64,000 bases of DNA from Gerris lacustris (GCA_951217055.1 OX578280.1:4340001-4404000); one strand, 5' to 3'; counted from the first letter of the stretch, positions 36,241-48,831 are shown. The notes: generated from the sequence alone by a model not told the origin. Program-made: numbers and translations.

Positions 36241-37199
36241 TGGAATTAGATTCATTGAATTAAATTAGGATGCATGAAATAAATCGGCTCATTTGACCAC
36301 TAGGCCTTGATTTTTGCCAGTGGAACTAAAAACATTAAACTTGATCGCCCCGATTTCGGCTGGGCCCGATTTTTCGCCAATTGAATTCAATGATTTTTTT
36401 GTGGTTTTAGTCCAGTTCAATAGCATAGGTTGCATTATAGGACAGCTTCAATTCATTACGAATCCTAATGCAATGAATTGAATTTGGATGCGTAAAAATA
36501 GACTGCTCCGATTGACAGCTAGGCCCGGATTTTTTGCTATAGAATTAAGTGCATTGAATTGATTAGGATGAGTACAATGAATCGGCCTGATTGCTAGTAG
36601 GCCCAATTTTGTCGATGGAAATTATGCATCAAAATAAATTGGGATGCGTTCAATAATAGACCCGATTGCCGGCTCGGCCTAGGTATTAAGCACATTAAAT
36701 TAAATGAGGCCCGAGTCAACTCGAACTTTTGCCGATGGAATTAAATTAATTAAACTAAAATATGCACACTAGACTGGCTTAAACGGGAAAATGATGGTTG
36801 TGGATTTCAGTAGCAAATTTTTGTTTTGGACCAGGATTGTACGTAGAACGCTACGTGGGTCCTCTTGTCTATGCGGCATTCCCCTCTTGCTGACTCAGGT
36901 CGGACTAGTGTTCGTCGACATGTAGTGGGAAAACAGAGGCAATATAAATAAATCGGTTTACCATTTTGTGAAAAAACTGATTCATATTACATAGTAATAG
37001 TAAATTTAAATCTAAAAACTCAAAAAGCGTTCAGAAAACATTTGATGTTAAATGCCCCATGTAATTACCCAGCGAATGAGCGAATGATTCTTTTGTTTTG
37101 CAATAGGTATTTAATTTTCTTAGAGAAGAATTCTCTTCTAGATAAAAATTTGAAATTCGTATGTGCTCCAAATCCACGTTTGCTTTTGGAGTATGGATC

Positions 37200-38130
37200 A
37201 CGTTTTGCTTCCGAGTTTACCAAAGGAAACGGAAGATATGTGACAGTTCTGAAGAACGAACAATTTTTATGTCTCCGATTTCAAAAATTCCAAGACAGAA
37301 ATCTGTTCAACATCAGGGTACAGTTTGGGTCCCGTGTCCGCATGTCCTTCAATTTTTGCGAACCAACATAATATCTTAAAAGCTATTCGTCCAATTTTAT
37401 TGAAATTTTGATGGTAGGTCATAATTAGCCAGGTTATAACATTGCTGATCCCGTATAAGTTTCAATCTTCTGCACCTATTTATTTTTCTTCCACATTCGC
37501 ACAGACATACATTTATTTACACTTATATCTTCAAAAGTACTCATCTGATTTTTATGAAATTTTAATGGTTTGTTTAAAGTAGCCCGCAGATAACCCAAGA
37601 ATAATTTCAACCGTCTGCGCTCTTAAAATATTGCTATATTGATACTTTATTTATGTTAAATTTACTCAATTTTCCCTCCTTTTTTAAATTAGTCAAAATT
37701 GGTTTGAATTATACATGATTTAAAGTATCAATTTACCAAAATTTAAACAGCGCAGACAGTTAAAATTAATCTGTGAGCTTCTAACAGATAAGTTTTATAA
37801 AATCAGATGAATAAAGATAAGGTGTAAATAAATGTATGTGTGTGCACATGTGGAAGAGAATGGTGGCAGGTGGAGAAATGTGGTGGAGGGAAATGGGACC
37901 AGAAGATTGGACCTTATATAGGACCAACAATGGACTTTTTATATGCTAATTAACTGCCATCCAAATTTCATTAAAATCGAAAGAGTAGTTTTTAAGAATT
38001 GTTCTCAATGATTGAGCGAGAGACAGACTAACTGCCAAAAACGGGATCAAAAATGTCTGATAACTGGAACAGATTTCTGTCTTGGAATTATTGGAATCGG
38101 AGACATAATCGTTTTTTAGAACGATCACAT
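37200..38130. repeat. Two opposed family B copies
   Basis: 37200-37660 is plus-oriented (cttccgagtttaccaaagga onward) and 37690-38130 minus-oriented, forming a large imperfect inverted pair within the hAT element. A similar opposed pair is at 60340-60810. Confidence 0.75.
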
Positions 38131-38494
38131 CACATAGTGAGGTGTTACCTCATAGGATTTTAATTTAATTAAATATGAGGTTAGAAATTGAAATTAGAGT
38201 GTTGAAAAGGGGGAGAAATTACAATTATAATAAATTATGGGGTATGCTAAACCCGCATATAGGTTTAATTAGGTTGGGCCCCCCCCGAAAAAATTTTCTG
38301 TGTACGCTACTGCTGACATACTTTTACGAAGAATAGCTTTGTCCTCCGAAAAAAATGAAGTATAGATGAAATTTTCATAACGCTCGAGAAGGTGGAAGAC
38401 ATAATATACAATCTAAAATAGAAAAACGATTTAAAAAATAAGCAATAAATAAGAACGGACCCGGACGGTATCACCACAATAAAACACACTCACA

Positions 38495-38790
38495 ATAATA
38501 CTTTTTTAAACCACTAGAACGGCAATTTTTAATGTTTTCTTATCTTATATTGTTAAAATAGACTTAGTATAATAACGTTCAAAGGTTGAAAAGTCTTATA
38601 AATTAATAATAATTTAATAATTAATTATTTAAAAGTTGAGAAAATTCTCCCATTCATTTTACATGGGATTGATAACAGGTGATAAGGTAAAGGAACCTAA
38701 ACAAACCGAATCGAATACATATCGAAAGCTTACGCCATCTTGTGACGTCATTACTAATCATCTCTATAGTATTGTTCCCTCTACCCCTTC
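38495..38790. repeat. Right arm of a large inverted repeat
   Basis: Reverse complement of 32935-33245 with about one change in seven. Subtracting the hAT elements at 33613-35325 and 35480-38312, plus one duplicated target each, leaves a structure of about 1.3 kb, a plausible original DNA transposon with ~300-bp arms. Confidence 0.82.
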
Positions 38791-38799
38791 CTTGCTCTG

Positions 38800-41700
38800 A
38801 GTTTTAACCTAATATCTGCCACCATTTTGTAATTATTTAGTTGAGAAAAGTTCCGATACTTACCTTTCACTTAAGGCTGAAATAGGTTGGTTAAATGACG
38901 ATCGCAAACGACAAGTCACGACCTGTCAGCTCTGGGAAAGTGACAATATATTTCAGACATCAACTGTGATGACCCCTCGAGACAACTGCAGTTTGAAAAC
39001 TTTCGATAGGACAACACTGATAAATGTTTTCATTAAGTGATAAATGTTTTCACTAAGTGATAAATTTCAGAGCCATTTGTCTTGAGGCATTGAAGATTTT
39101 CGATGTTTCACTGTAAATAATCAATGAAAAAGTAGTTTGTCTAAGTCAACATAAAATCTATATACTTGCGAAATAAACCTGGCAAACTCGGTTTAAAGTA
39201 TTATTTTAATATGGAGACACTATATTATGCAAAGAACAACGTCATAATAAAATTAAAAACGCTAATCATATCAATGCAATGCAAAAAAAGTCTCAGAATG
39301 AAAATGTCCTTTTCTGAAGTATTTTGGTGTGCTGAGTCCAAATCTGAAGTCAAAATGTCTCCTATACGTACAGTTTTCCCGGAAAATGGGCCTACAATTC
39401 GGAAAAAAGGATTTTTTGACCCAATTTTTCGACCAAAAACTTTTATTAAAAAAAATATATATTGGGCGTTTGAATATCTTTAAACTATGAAGAACACGAA
39501 TCAAAAGTAAAAAAAAATCAAATGTTTTTTGACTTTTTCTGACATTATTCTAGAGAATTACAATATATATGACCGAAGAGGGGGGGGGGGGGGGGGGGGG
39601 CAAGAAAAATGGGGATAGTATACCTACAAGTTGTGGTTTTGCCAATTTTTTTTAGTACATATTTCCCTTTTTTTGATTTTTTTTTTTTTTTGACTTTTGA
39701 TTCGTGTTTTTCATAGTTTAAAGATATTCAAACGCCTTTTTTTTACGAAATTCCGTAAAAATTCCGTTGCTGAATCCGAAGATTCGGATTCACCTCGAAA
39801 ACATGAAGTTCAGATAAAATTTTCTTGAGGGCCGTAAGTTCGTTAAATATTGCAGAACAGTAAAATCTATAGATATAAGCCGTTTTACCGAGAAAAATCT
39901 AGTCCCTGAGAAGTTAGTTTAAAACGCAGACGGAGAGATACCGGGTTCGATTCCCCGCCCCGGAAAAGTTTCTTTTATGATAAATTTTGATGTAATTTTT
40001 AATAATAATTAAATGTACATACGAAAACTAATAAATGGAAACACTGGGCTAAGTAATTATGAACTCGTATAAGAGACTGATTTTTTATTATAAAACAAAT
40101 GAACACAGAGAAATTAATTTATAAAGAATTTAAAAAATATTCCGTGAGTTTTAGAGATCTGTTACCATAAGTATCATAATTTGTCATCATCTATCCTGCC
40201 TATATTGTCACCAAGAAAATTATTTTCAGACATATAATATGTACACACATCGCGTATCTCATGAACAAGATAAAAAATAGTCCCAGAGAATATTGTCCTA
40301 CCACCTCCTAAATCTTAGCCAGTTAGCGTAAAACCCCTATTTGGAAAAAACTGATTTTTTTAAATATTTTGCTTTCTTTCCACAGAATTTTGGTCTTAGA
40401 GTTTTATATGCTTATCTTATATCTAGTTAAGTTACCTAATTGCATCGAATATTAGACGATGCATCCCGATTTTCGAACCAAAAATTTGGATAAAAATATT
40501 AATGTATCGAATATAAGACACACCGTGTTTCAAAGGGAAAATTTTCCGTTCTTATTTTTAACAACTTGTTCAGACGTCAAACTTAGACAGTCTACCATGG
40601 ATATTGAATTTTCATTTAGATGTAAGACGAATTTAAATCTTTATCTACATATATAAAACTAAGAGTGACAGTGACTGACTGATCACTAATTCTCCTACTT
40701 CCCATTGACATAGAGATTTGAAATTAGGTACATAGATAGAGTGTACCATAAGTAGAAAATTGCGGCCATTTTGATTTCGATATATGGCCACCATATTGAA
40801 TTATAGCCACCATCTTGGATTTATTCACATTCTATCATCTCAGCTTCAAGAGGACCTAGAGATCTGAAATTTGGTACATCGAGTAATGGTAGCTGAAAAA
40901 GAAAATTAGACGCACTATAACTTCAACATATGGCCACCATATTGGATTATAACCGCCATCTTGGATTTAATAACACTATTATCTCAGCTTCCAGTAGACC
41001 TAGAGATCTAAAATTTGGTACATAGGCTTGTGGTAGCTAAAGAAGAAAATTAAAGGTACTATCACTCAACATTTGGCCGCCATATTAAAATTTCAACCGC
41101 CATCTTGGATTTAATAACTCTCTATTATCTCAGCTTCTAGGGGACCTAGAGATCTGAAATTTGGTACCCAGACCTATGGTAGCCAAAGAAGAAAATTAAA
41201 GGTACTTTTACTTCAACCTATGGCCGCCATCTTGGCTTTAATCAGATACTATTATCTTAGCTTCCAGTGGATTTAAAGATCTTAAATTTGGTTCATAGAC
41301 TCATTGTAACTAAAATTGAAGGTAGTATAAAGTAGAATAATTGAAAATGCTTAAAAACAAAATATAACCTACATTTACTAAAATACGAAATTATGTAACA
41401 ACAAAGATATATTAATTTTATTTTTTAAATTATTATTTACACACAGCGCCAACTTCTAGACGGATAAGGTGCGGGAAGCGCTCCGATCCGGCTAGTTTAG
41501 ATATAAAACAGACTTCAACATGCTGGCAGAGAAATAGCAAGCCATGCTGGCAATGAAATAGCAAGCCATGATGGCAAAGAAATAGCAAGGAGCAAGTTCA
41601 GATTTTGAAAAAAAAAATATTGAAGCTAACATGAAATAAACAGGTACAACGGAACCCCTTTCATCCAAAATCTCATCAGAAATTAGGATATCTCAAATGT

Positions 41701-41932
41701 TATCCCGGTAAAATTTAGAGAATTTAGAAATAAAAAGTAAAAACAAGACCTCAACAGTTCTCTTGAAAGAGAATTTGGTAGAAATATGTTTTTTTTTTTT
41801 TTTTAGATAATGTTAACCTAAATACATCGATTATAAGACGCATCCCGATTTTCGCAATGCAAAAATGGGGAAATAGTGCGTGTTATACAAAGCAATGCGG
41901 TATATTTCTAATCTATATTGTATTTATTTCAG
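38800..41932. other. Intron 3, last part: repeats, no gene
   Basis: 39465-39530 and 39682-39740 are inverted arms (aatatctttaaactatgaag) around a loop with a G run at 39579-39600. 39830-40085 is a family A copy with gataccgggttcgattcccc. 40700-41300 is a four-unit array of ~125 bp (see separate entry). 41520-41600 has three 30-bp repeats with gaaatagcaagccatgctgg. Open frames here show no family features. Confidence 0.6.
40720..41300 (+). repeat. Tandem ~125-bp units with gccgccatcttgga
   Basis: Four diverged units carry tggccaccatattggattat, aaccgccatcttggatttaa, tctcagcttccagtagacct and agagatctaaaatttggtac. Distinct from the 4490-5400 array although both hold GCCGCCAT words. Confidence 0.85.
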
Positions 41933-42075
41933 TCCTCATGGTATCGTTAGTGCCCGAGACGTATCACTGTCCATTCATAAGCAGATGGAAAGAGAACATT
42001 CACATTTAGCAGCCATGGCACCTATCTGGGCTCAGTTTGTAGCACACGACTTATCACTCACACCCCAGATGACAG
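41933..42075 (+). CDS. Peroxidase exon 4 (distal histidine helix)
   Basis: The acceptor is tttcag and the donor gtaacg. The 47 codons include ARDVSLSIHKQ and IWAQFVAHDLSLTPQ. In myeloperoxidase the matching stretch is Q-L-L-D-H-D. Here Gln, the distal His (joined residue about 209) and the calcium-binding Asp after it are kept, but the Asp that forms a haem ester bond is Ala. This exon therefore keeps the distal acid-base histidine yet lacks one covalent haem anchor. Intron 3 before it is 10 kb and holds nested hAT elements. Confidence 0.95.
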
Positions 42076-42719
42076 GTAACGTTTTCTGTATTTTACAAAT
42101 AATATTAGAGGGGGGGGGGATCTCTCAGCTGTTAGTTTACATGTCTGCCTTCTTAAACTTGATATGATCATTAGTGTAAAATATGTTATCCCATATTATA
42201 AATATTTTAACTAATTTTTTTTTAAACTTGTAGTCCAAGAGATAGTGTGTAAAAAAGTGTCTGACTAACATCAAGATGGAATTTTATGTATAAGTCAATC
42301 TTTTAGTGCCTTTTAAGAATATGTGGTCGGCTAAGTTCGTCTGTGGGACATAGCTTGGCAATTGGCATTTGAAATTAACAAACCGATGGAGAGCGGCCAT
42401 GTTCCGCCCTTAATGGTGTACTTAATGGTAAACTTATTTAACCGTCAGGTGTGACAATTCATTGAAGAGGAAGACGCCCGAGATATCAGCTAACAAGTGA
42501 GCTTAAATTCGGATAAGACCCCGATTCCTTACAACAACAAACAACTCCTAACCCCCCCCCCCCCCCCCCCACCCGGTCAAAAGAAACAATTTGTAAGGGC
42601 GGCCGAAAATCGTCTTGCTTGTGGCGGTCAAAAGTGTGGCACCGGCGCTGCATCCAACTTATTTAAATATCCAACTAATTAAATACAACTTTAATATATC
42701 TGTATTATAAATAATTTAG

Positions 42720-42881
42720 GTTATCGAGGAGAGAGACTGAAGTGTTGCGGAGTAGAGTTCTCCGAGTTCCATCCTGAATGTTTCCCCATCAGATTACCTA
42801 AAGCAGATCCAGTACATCGAGGATCCCCTTGTCAAGAATACACTAGATCAGCATCCGCACCAAGGAAAGACTGTGCTCTAG
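42720..42881 (+). CDS. Peroxidase exon 5 (Cys-rich loop)
   Basis: The acceptor is atttag and the donor gtaaca. It encodes GYRGERLKCCG, then HPECFPIRLPKADPV, CQEYTRSAS and KDCALG. The H-P-x-C-F-P-I motif and the C-x-x-x-x-R-S segment are conserved in animal peroxidases, where these cysteines form structural disulfides. This implies passage through the secretory pathway. Intron 4 before it is only 644 bp, the second shortest intron of the gene. Confidence 0.95.
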
Positions 42882-43332
42882 GTAACATAAAACATTTTTT
42901 TTTTAAAATCTACCTGATAAAAATGTAATATACTGAATGCAAAGGCTATATCAAATGTAGGTTTAGTATTTATGTAGCCTTTTGCATTTATTGACATTTT
43001 TATGTTTAGGCTATGGAACATAAGTCAAAAACGTTATGTTACTTTTAGGTTAAAAACTCAGAAAAGTATAACAGGGAGTTAAAAAGCTATAGGAGGTGTG
43101 TAATCCAGTCTCCAGCTGTTGGGCCTACCTCCACCGCTCGTCATAGGGCCGAATAGAGTCGAAAAGATTTATACGTGTGAGTTAAGAAAGTACAGGAGGT
43201 TGCCATCAACTGTCAGCCCTCTCAGCCTACCTAGTATGAAGGCATATTAACAATTCGTAGAAGGCGGGCCGGCGCCTTTGAATTCAGTCGTTTGTAATCA
43301 AGCCGCGGCTGTGCCGGTGTGGAGATAAGAAT

Positions 43333-43400
43333 AAAAATGATCTTCACTAGACGTTAGGGAGCACAAAAAAAAGTCGCCGAAGAAAGCCGAAGCAAAGGCA
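43333..43400 (+). repeat. Left member of an inverted repeat pair around the LINE
   Basis: tagacgttagggagcacaaa followed by aaaaagtcgccgaag recurs as its complement at 46405-46455. Similarity covers about 50 bp and fades outward. The pair brackets the LINE and its surroundings. Confidence 0.75.
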
Positions 43401-43645
43401 GTCGAGTACGATCGGGACTAGCCCCGCCCACCACTAGTGTCTATACTTTGCAGTGCATTCAACCCTATCTTCTCTTTACCAGACGCAACTAAAATATTTT
43501 AGATAAAAATGCTATAAGAACCCCCTCCAAGAAGTCAATCTATTTTTTTTTTACAAGAAAGTATAATGTAGAACTGATTAGGAGAGAGGTTCTTCTTTGG
43601 TGTGACACCACGTATTCTAAGAATTCCCAGCAGTTTAAAATATAA

Positions 43646-45789
43646 ACAATACAATACAATACAATATATCTTTATTTCCACTTCGTTCTTTTAGCACATT
43701 AATATACAAAAAATAAATGACAAATTTTACATAAATATTCCTGGTTTTTTAAGATTTGAAGTGAGAGCCCTCAATAGCAATAGATGCTAGAGCGAGGGCT
43801 CTGCCTTTAGTTTTTTTTTTTTTTGTTTTTTTTTTTTTTAGTATATTTAAGATCGAAAACCGCAAGTTAAAAAGACAGATACATATGAATACAGATAGTA
43901 AAAAATTAACAATTACTATATAAATATACAAGATTTAAACAATTGTTTATATAAGTAATGTATGGCATAATTAAATTATTTTGTTGGTTATTATATGCAA
44001 AGTGCAAGATGTGAGGTATGTGTACACTATAGTTTGTATGTTGGTTTTATTTTATTTATTTTTTTTTTATTTATTTTGATATTCGTTATTGAGTTCATTT
44101 GTCTTTTTTATAAGTGTGCGGGTTTAAAGGTTAAATTAAACAGCTGTATACTGATAAAGAAGTCAGAGTAACAGAGGTATATAGTATTGATGTATCAACT
44201 ATGATATGATTATTTATTATTGATTTATTGATTCGATTATAATTTAAATGTTTATGTATTCCAACATAATATGATATATATGTATATTAAGATATTTTGG
44301 TTTTGAAATATGCATTTAATTTATTTTTATATATTGCATATGATTGAAATTGTTTCATTTCTATGGGCAGTCTATTGTAATAGAGCGGACCAAGATATTT
44401 GGGATAGTTCTGTGATTTAGATTTTTTACAATAGGGAGTTATAACGATGTGAGAGCTTTTTGATCGAGTCAAGTAGTCATGCTGTAGGAATGCTTTATCT
44501 TTTCCATAGTAGTCAAGAAGCACACTCCTCTCATGTAAGAGCTGTACTGGCAAAACAGAGAAATCCTTAAAACATTTATCTGTAGCATATCGGACGGGCT
44601 GATTAAGACATATTTTAATTATTCTTTTTTGTAAAATTTCTACTTTAGATAGATGTGTTCGGGCTGCAGCTCCATAGGTAAGTAGTCCGTAAGAAATAAT
44701 GGATTGCGCGAGAGCATAGTAGACATTTCTTAATATATCTAGGCTACAAAATTTCTTTAGAATACGAAAACTAAAAACTAGTTTTCTTAGGTTTTTAATT
44801 ACTGATTCTATGTGATGTTTCCAACTTAAATGTTGATCTATAGTGACTCCTAAATATTTTATTTTGCTACATCTCTCCACAGTTATGTTGCATGGACAAT
44901 TCTTATGGTTTATATGCTTTTCGTCACTACCGTAACAATCACAATTGTGGACAAATATTTTATAATCGGAGGGGGGTTGACCCCTACTATCATTAGAAAA
45001 AGTTATATATTTTGTTTTACTTATATTAAGTGCAAGTAGGTTGATATCCATCCACTTTTTTGTGCCACTTATTCCTTTAATTGCTTGTTTAAATACTGAG
45101 TCCCAGTCATCAGCTTCATAAAAGAGAGCACAATCATCAGCAAAACCTACCACACTGTCAGCGAAGTCACTACTAAGCAGTCCGTTAATGTAGCAGGAAA
45201 AAATAGAGGGTGAAAGAGACGTGCCCTGAGGCGAGCCACATTGCACGTACCTCTCCCCGCTGTACGCACCGTTTACCTTAACTATCTGCTTACGACTTGT
45301 TAAATAACTTCTGAACAAGGACAAGACTGTTCCCCTAATTCCCATATTCTCAAATTTCTCCAGTATGACCTCATGACTAATTGAATCGAAAGCTTTCTTG
45401 ACATCGAGAAATAGTATTAAACATTTTTTATTTTCATCTAAAGCCTTAACAATGTGACTGACTAGAAGCGATACGGCATCCTCTGTACCTCTGTTTGAGC
45501 GAAACCCAAACTGATTATCAGAAAGTAATGTATTTTCTTTTAAGAATTCATCAAGTCTGTGCTTGATGCACTTCTCTAGTAGTTTTGCCAAATTAGATAT
45601 CACAGATATAGGTCTGAAGTTGCCTGGTTCCGACTTCTCACCTTCACCCTTATATACAGGAGTAATCACAGCCAATTTAAATTTGTCAGGGAAAGTTCCA
45701 TATTTAATGCATTTATCGAATAAGTATTTTAGTGGTTTAGCTAAGTGATGACAACTCGACTTAAGGTATTGGAACATAACATATAACAT
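43646..45789 (-). mobile_element. 5'-truncated non-LTR retrotransposon (Jockey/CR1 group)
   Basis: Minus-strand element. It begins inside the reverse-transcriptase region near 45775-45789, runs through an RT ORF, a ~620-bp 3' UTR and ends in the tail ATTGTATTGTATTG (plus-strand aatacaatacaatacaat, 43648-43669). The endonuclease and first ORF are missing, the typical outcome of incomplete reverse transcription. It lies antisense in intron 5 of the peroxidase gene. Confidence 0.9.
44287..45789 (-). CDS. Reverse transcriptase, partial (500 aa)
   Basis: The ORF has RT blocks in order: NFRPISVISNLAKLLEKCI (residues 57-75), NQFGFRSNRGTEDA (92-105), LFLDVKKAFDS with the first catalytic Asp (126-136), GSPQGTSLSP (185-194), GFADDCALFY with the catalytic Asp pair (215-224) and KYLGVTID in the thumb. 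A C-terminal tail with LGPLYYNRLPIEMKQF follows. There are no stops over 500 codons, so the insertion is fairly young. It lacks the N-terminal endonuclease and so cannot act alone. The first Met is just where homology begins and is not the authentic start. Confidence 0.95.
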   Translation of the reverse strand: MLYVMFQYLKSSCHHLAKPLKYLFDKCIKYGTFPDKFKLAVITPVYKGEGEKSEPGNFRPISVISNLAKLLEKCIKHRLDEFLKENTLLSDNQFGFRSNRGTEDAVSLLVSHIVKALDENKKCLILFLDVKKAFDSISHEVILEKFENMGIRGTVLSLFRSYLTSRKQIVKVNGAYSGERYVQCGSPQGTSLSPSIFSCYINGLLSSDFADSVVGFADDCALFYEADDWDSVFKQAIKGISGTKKWMDINLLALNISKTKYITFSNDSRGQPPSDYKIFVHNCDCYGSDEKHINHKNCPCNITVERCSKIKYLGVTIDQHLSWKHHIESVIKNLRKLVFSFRILKKFCSLDILRNVYYALAQSIISYGLLTYGAAARTHLSKVEILQKRIIKICLNQPVRYATDKCFKDFSVLPVQLLHERSVLLDYYGKDKAFLQHDYLTRSKSSHIVITPYCKKSKSQNYPKYLGPLYYNRLPIEMKQFQSYAIYKNKLNAYFKTKIS

Positions 45790-48700
45790 TATTATTAGAT
45801 ATTAATAAAAACCCTTTTCTTTTATTATTCTTAATAAATATTATAATATCATAACATGATCCACCGGTGGTCATATTAACCATTTCTTACTAATCGATTT
45901 AAATTAAAAAAATTATTATGTTAATATATTTACGTAGAATATTATAAAATCTAGAACATAATCTGAGTATTATTTTAATTTAAGAAGGTTGGTTTGATTT
46001 TTGCAACATAACTATTTTTTTTTAATTAAATATTTAAATAATAAATATTCAGTTTATTATTTATCATATTAATAATTGGCAGTATGAAATATGTATTAAT
46101 AATAATGTAATGCATAAAATGGAATATGCATTAAAATATCTAATAAAAGCGACCTAATTATTATCAATTTTGTAAAAGATTAATTATTTTATTTAAGATG
46201 TCTTTATTTTGGTTTATAATAATTAAAGAGGATTAGTAGTTCCACGTAATTAGCATTCTTTTAATCTATGATCTCGTTAAACATTATATGTATAAGTAAA
46301 GGAAAGAGTTAAGAAAGAGTGCGTGTTTAAAGTTCTAGAGGAGTAAGCGTAAGGGGGTTAAGGTAGGCTGTGGAGCGTACCCGATGATTCCCGAGTACTT
46401 CCGAGTGACTATCTTCGGCGACTTTTTTTTTGTGCTCCCTAACGTCTAGTATGATCTTCCATCTACTTTTATCAATTACTAGAATAAATTACCGATTTTA
46501 TTTCATTTTATGTCGGAAGTTTACGCAGAGCGAAAACATGAAAATGTCTCACTGTCTTGCGGACTCGTATGCAAGAAGTATTTTTTAATTTTTATTTGAG
46601 TTTTTCATAAAAATATATTGCATATTATAGGTTTGAATCTTGTCCTTTCAATCTCATGCAAAAGAGAGTTGCTCTTGATGAGAGTTATTAGTGATTTAGT
46701 TACTGATGTCTAGTTCCTCTAGAAGAGTGATTAGTTCCTGATGCCGAGACTCAGTGGCGCAGAGTTGGTTGAAGCACCCTGGAGCAGTAGTGACTCAAAT
46801 TCCCCCCCCCCCCCCCCAAAAAATAAATCACCATATGACAACCTTCCAATTAAAGCTGCGCCAATTAAGTTCTGATTTTAGGCCTATACTTCATGAGAAT
46901 TTTAGTAATTCTTAGGGGCCGTCGAAACAATTTGCTCATTATCAAATTAAATGTTGCCTAATTGAAAACATTAATCATGGTTTTTGTTACTAAAAATATA
47001 CCTATTCTTTTATTATTATAGTGTTGTCGTAATTATTACTTTATTATCTTATATTTGTTATATAGGAGTATTTTCATTTTATTTGGTTGTCATAAATTTA
47101 ATTTAAGACTAAAGAGTTCTAAACACTTAAAATTGCTTTGATTTATTATAAACTTCTCTTATTTTTTTTTTTAAAGTTTTGGGTAGTATTCATACTTTGG
47201 GAAGTTTAATTTTAATCAAATTATAATTATTATTTACAATATAGAGGCCCGTGGTTTAAGTCCCGGCGCTGGAGTTTATTTTTCTCTGTCTGTTTCCCAT
47301 TGTTAATAATAATTATAATTTGATTTAAATTAAAATATAAACTTCTCTAGATGTGTAAAGATCATACACATTAGAACAAATATCAAATTGTTTCAATTAC
47401 AATTTTACCTCATTATTTTTGAAACATTAAGTTAGTTATCATTAAAAATAAAGTACATGCAACCTAAAAAAAAAATTAGGGCATATAAATGCAGTATTTA
47501 TGTAGATTATAATATATTATTACTAATTGAAGGCTATTTTAAACCTAAAATGTGTTACAACTTAATTTTTTCAAAACGTCTGGAATTTTCTTTTCTCAAG
47601 AAGGTTGCCCCCTCCCCCCCCCCCCCCCCCATGGATCCTTGATACCTGGAGCGACTGCTCCTTTCGTTCCTTTAGAGCTATGCCACCAGCTAGACGAGTT
47701 GTTCTTGATTAGAGGTATTAGTTCCTTATGGCACGTTCTGGAGCCCGGGAGTGAATCCGAAAAAACGACCAAAATCACCGTCACGCTAAAAGCGTCACGA
47801 AATCTACGGATGACGATAACTTGTGTAAAAGTTGACCGACTTAGTTGAAATTTGGTACTCATGTTCATTTTACCAATGCCCAGGACAGGTTCGTTGGACA
47901 ACGTTATCCGCCTAAGCGTTCACGCACAACGCTCGCGTAAACGTAAGCTTCAAATTTAAAATTGGAATTTTAGGACGGGAAAAAATTCTAACTTTATCTA
48001 TTTAATGAGACACAAACAACTTTTATAATTTTTTTTTTTTTATAAAAACTATCACCGACTCTGTTATGAAGTGATAAAGATCGCTAAATTTATTAAAGCG
48101 GACCTAAACGTTTTAAATAAAGAAAACAACGTTTTTACCGATATCTAACGTAACGATTTTAATAAAACTTCATACATATCGTCTAAAGTACAATTGAAAT
48201 AGGCATGTAACATTTCAACCTGATACAAGCAGCAGTTTTTTTTACAGTGACGTGATATATTTTACAATTTTTAAAAGTTGATGGTTTAAGTGTGGAGTTT
48301 GTAGTTAGTCTAGGTGGAATATTAAGAATGTAGAGTGACTCCCCCTCTACTATACTTGGTTTGGTATCCAATCCCAATTCTTCTATCTTTCCATCTCTCT
48401 CACTATACTCTCCCTCTCTTACTCCTTCTTCCTGTCAAACTCGCTATTTATCCACAAAACAACGCTTTTTTTCAATTACTGTTTCTATCATTGAGAAAAG
48501 TATTCGTATATTATTTAAAATATAAAGTGCACCAAGAGAATCGTCAGAAATTGACAGTGTCGCCTGTGTTAAATTATTAACCAGTAAAACTGTAAATATA
48601 TGAGTATAAATTGATGTAATAAAATAATATTGCTCATAAGTGGATCAAGGGATTTTTGTAAAAAGTTTTACACATGTAATAATTTTACTAATAATAATTT

Positions 48701-48830
48701 TCTAATTGAGTCAAAAATATTTATTGGAACGAGTAGTTAGCAATGTATACGTACTTAGCAGTGTGATTTTATATTTAATGAAAAATGTAAGGAACTTCGT
48801 TCCTACCGGGTGTCCCGCGACACCACACGT
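45790..48830. other. Intron 5: AT-rich DNA and diverged repeats
   Basis: 45800-46300 is AT-rich without features. 46752 opens with cagtggcgcagagttgg, which looks like a hAT tip without a matching end. Poly-C runs are at 46803-46817 and 47613-47630. 47830-47990 is family D, inverse of 10140-10330. The remainder to 48830 has no recognised gene. Confidence 0.5.
46395..46460 (-). repeat. Right member of an inverted repeat pair around the LINE
   Basis: cttcggcgactttttttttg then tgctccctaacgtctag is the complement of 43345-43385. It could be two copies of a short element in opposite directions, or the ends of one ~3.1-kb element in which the LINE lies. Confidence 0.7.
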
Positions 48831-48831
48831 A

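Larger units (their letters stand above)
35480..38312. mobile_element. hAT-type element carrying a satellite (2,833 bp)
   Basis: Tips CAGTGGCGTACACAGGGGGG and ctgtgtacgctactg are inverted. Exact 8-bp target duplications CTGACATA at 35472-35479 and 38313-38320. It contains a 62-bp GC-rich tandem array and two opposed family B copies. No transposase was seen. Confidence 0.93.

Noticed and set aside
35637..36249. Overlapping open frames with FIKHYTGPTVGWA-type repeats
   Set aside because: They come from the 62-bp satellite; the unit length shifts frame and several frames are open at once.
39930..39975. tRNA gene suggested by ggttcgattcccc
   Set aside because: No cloverleaf arms; the word belongs to interspersed repeat family A.
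46752..47690. hAT element from cagtggcgcagagtt to gccaccag
   Set aside because: The two ends pair poorly and the flanking 8 bases differ (CCGAGACT and CTAGACGA).
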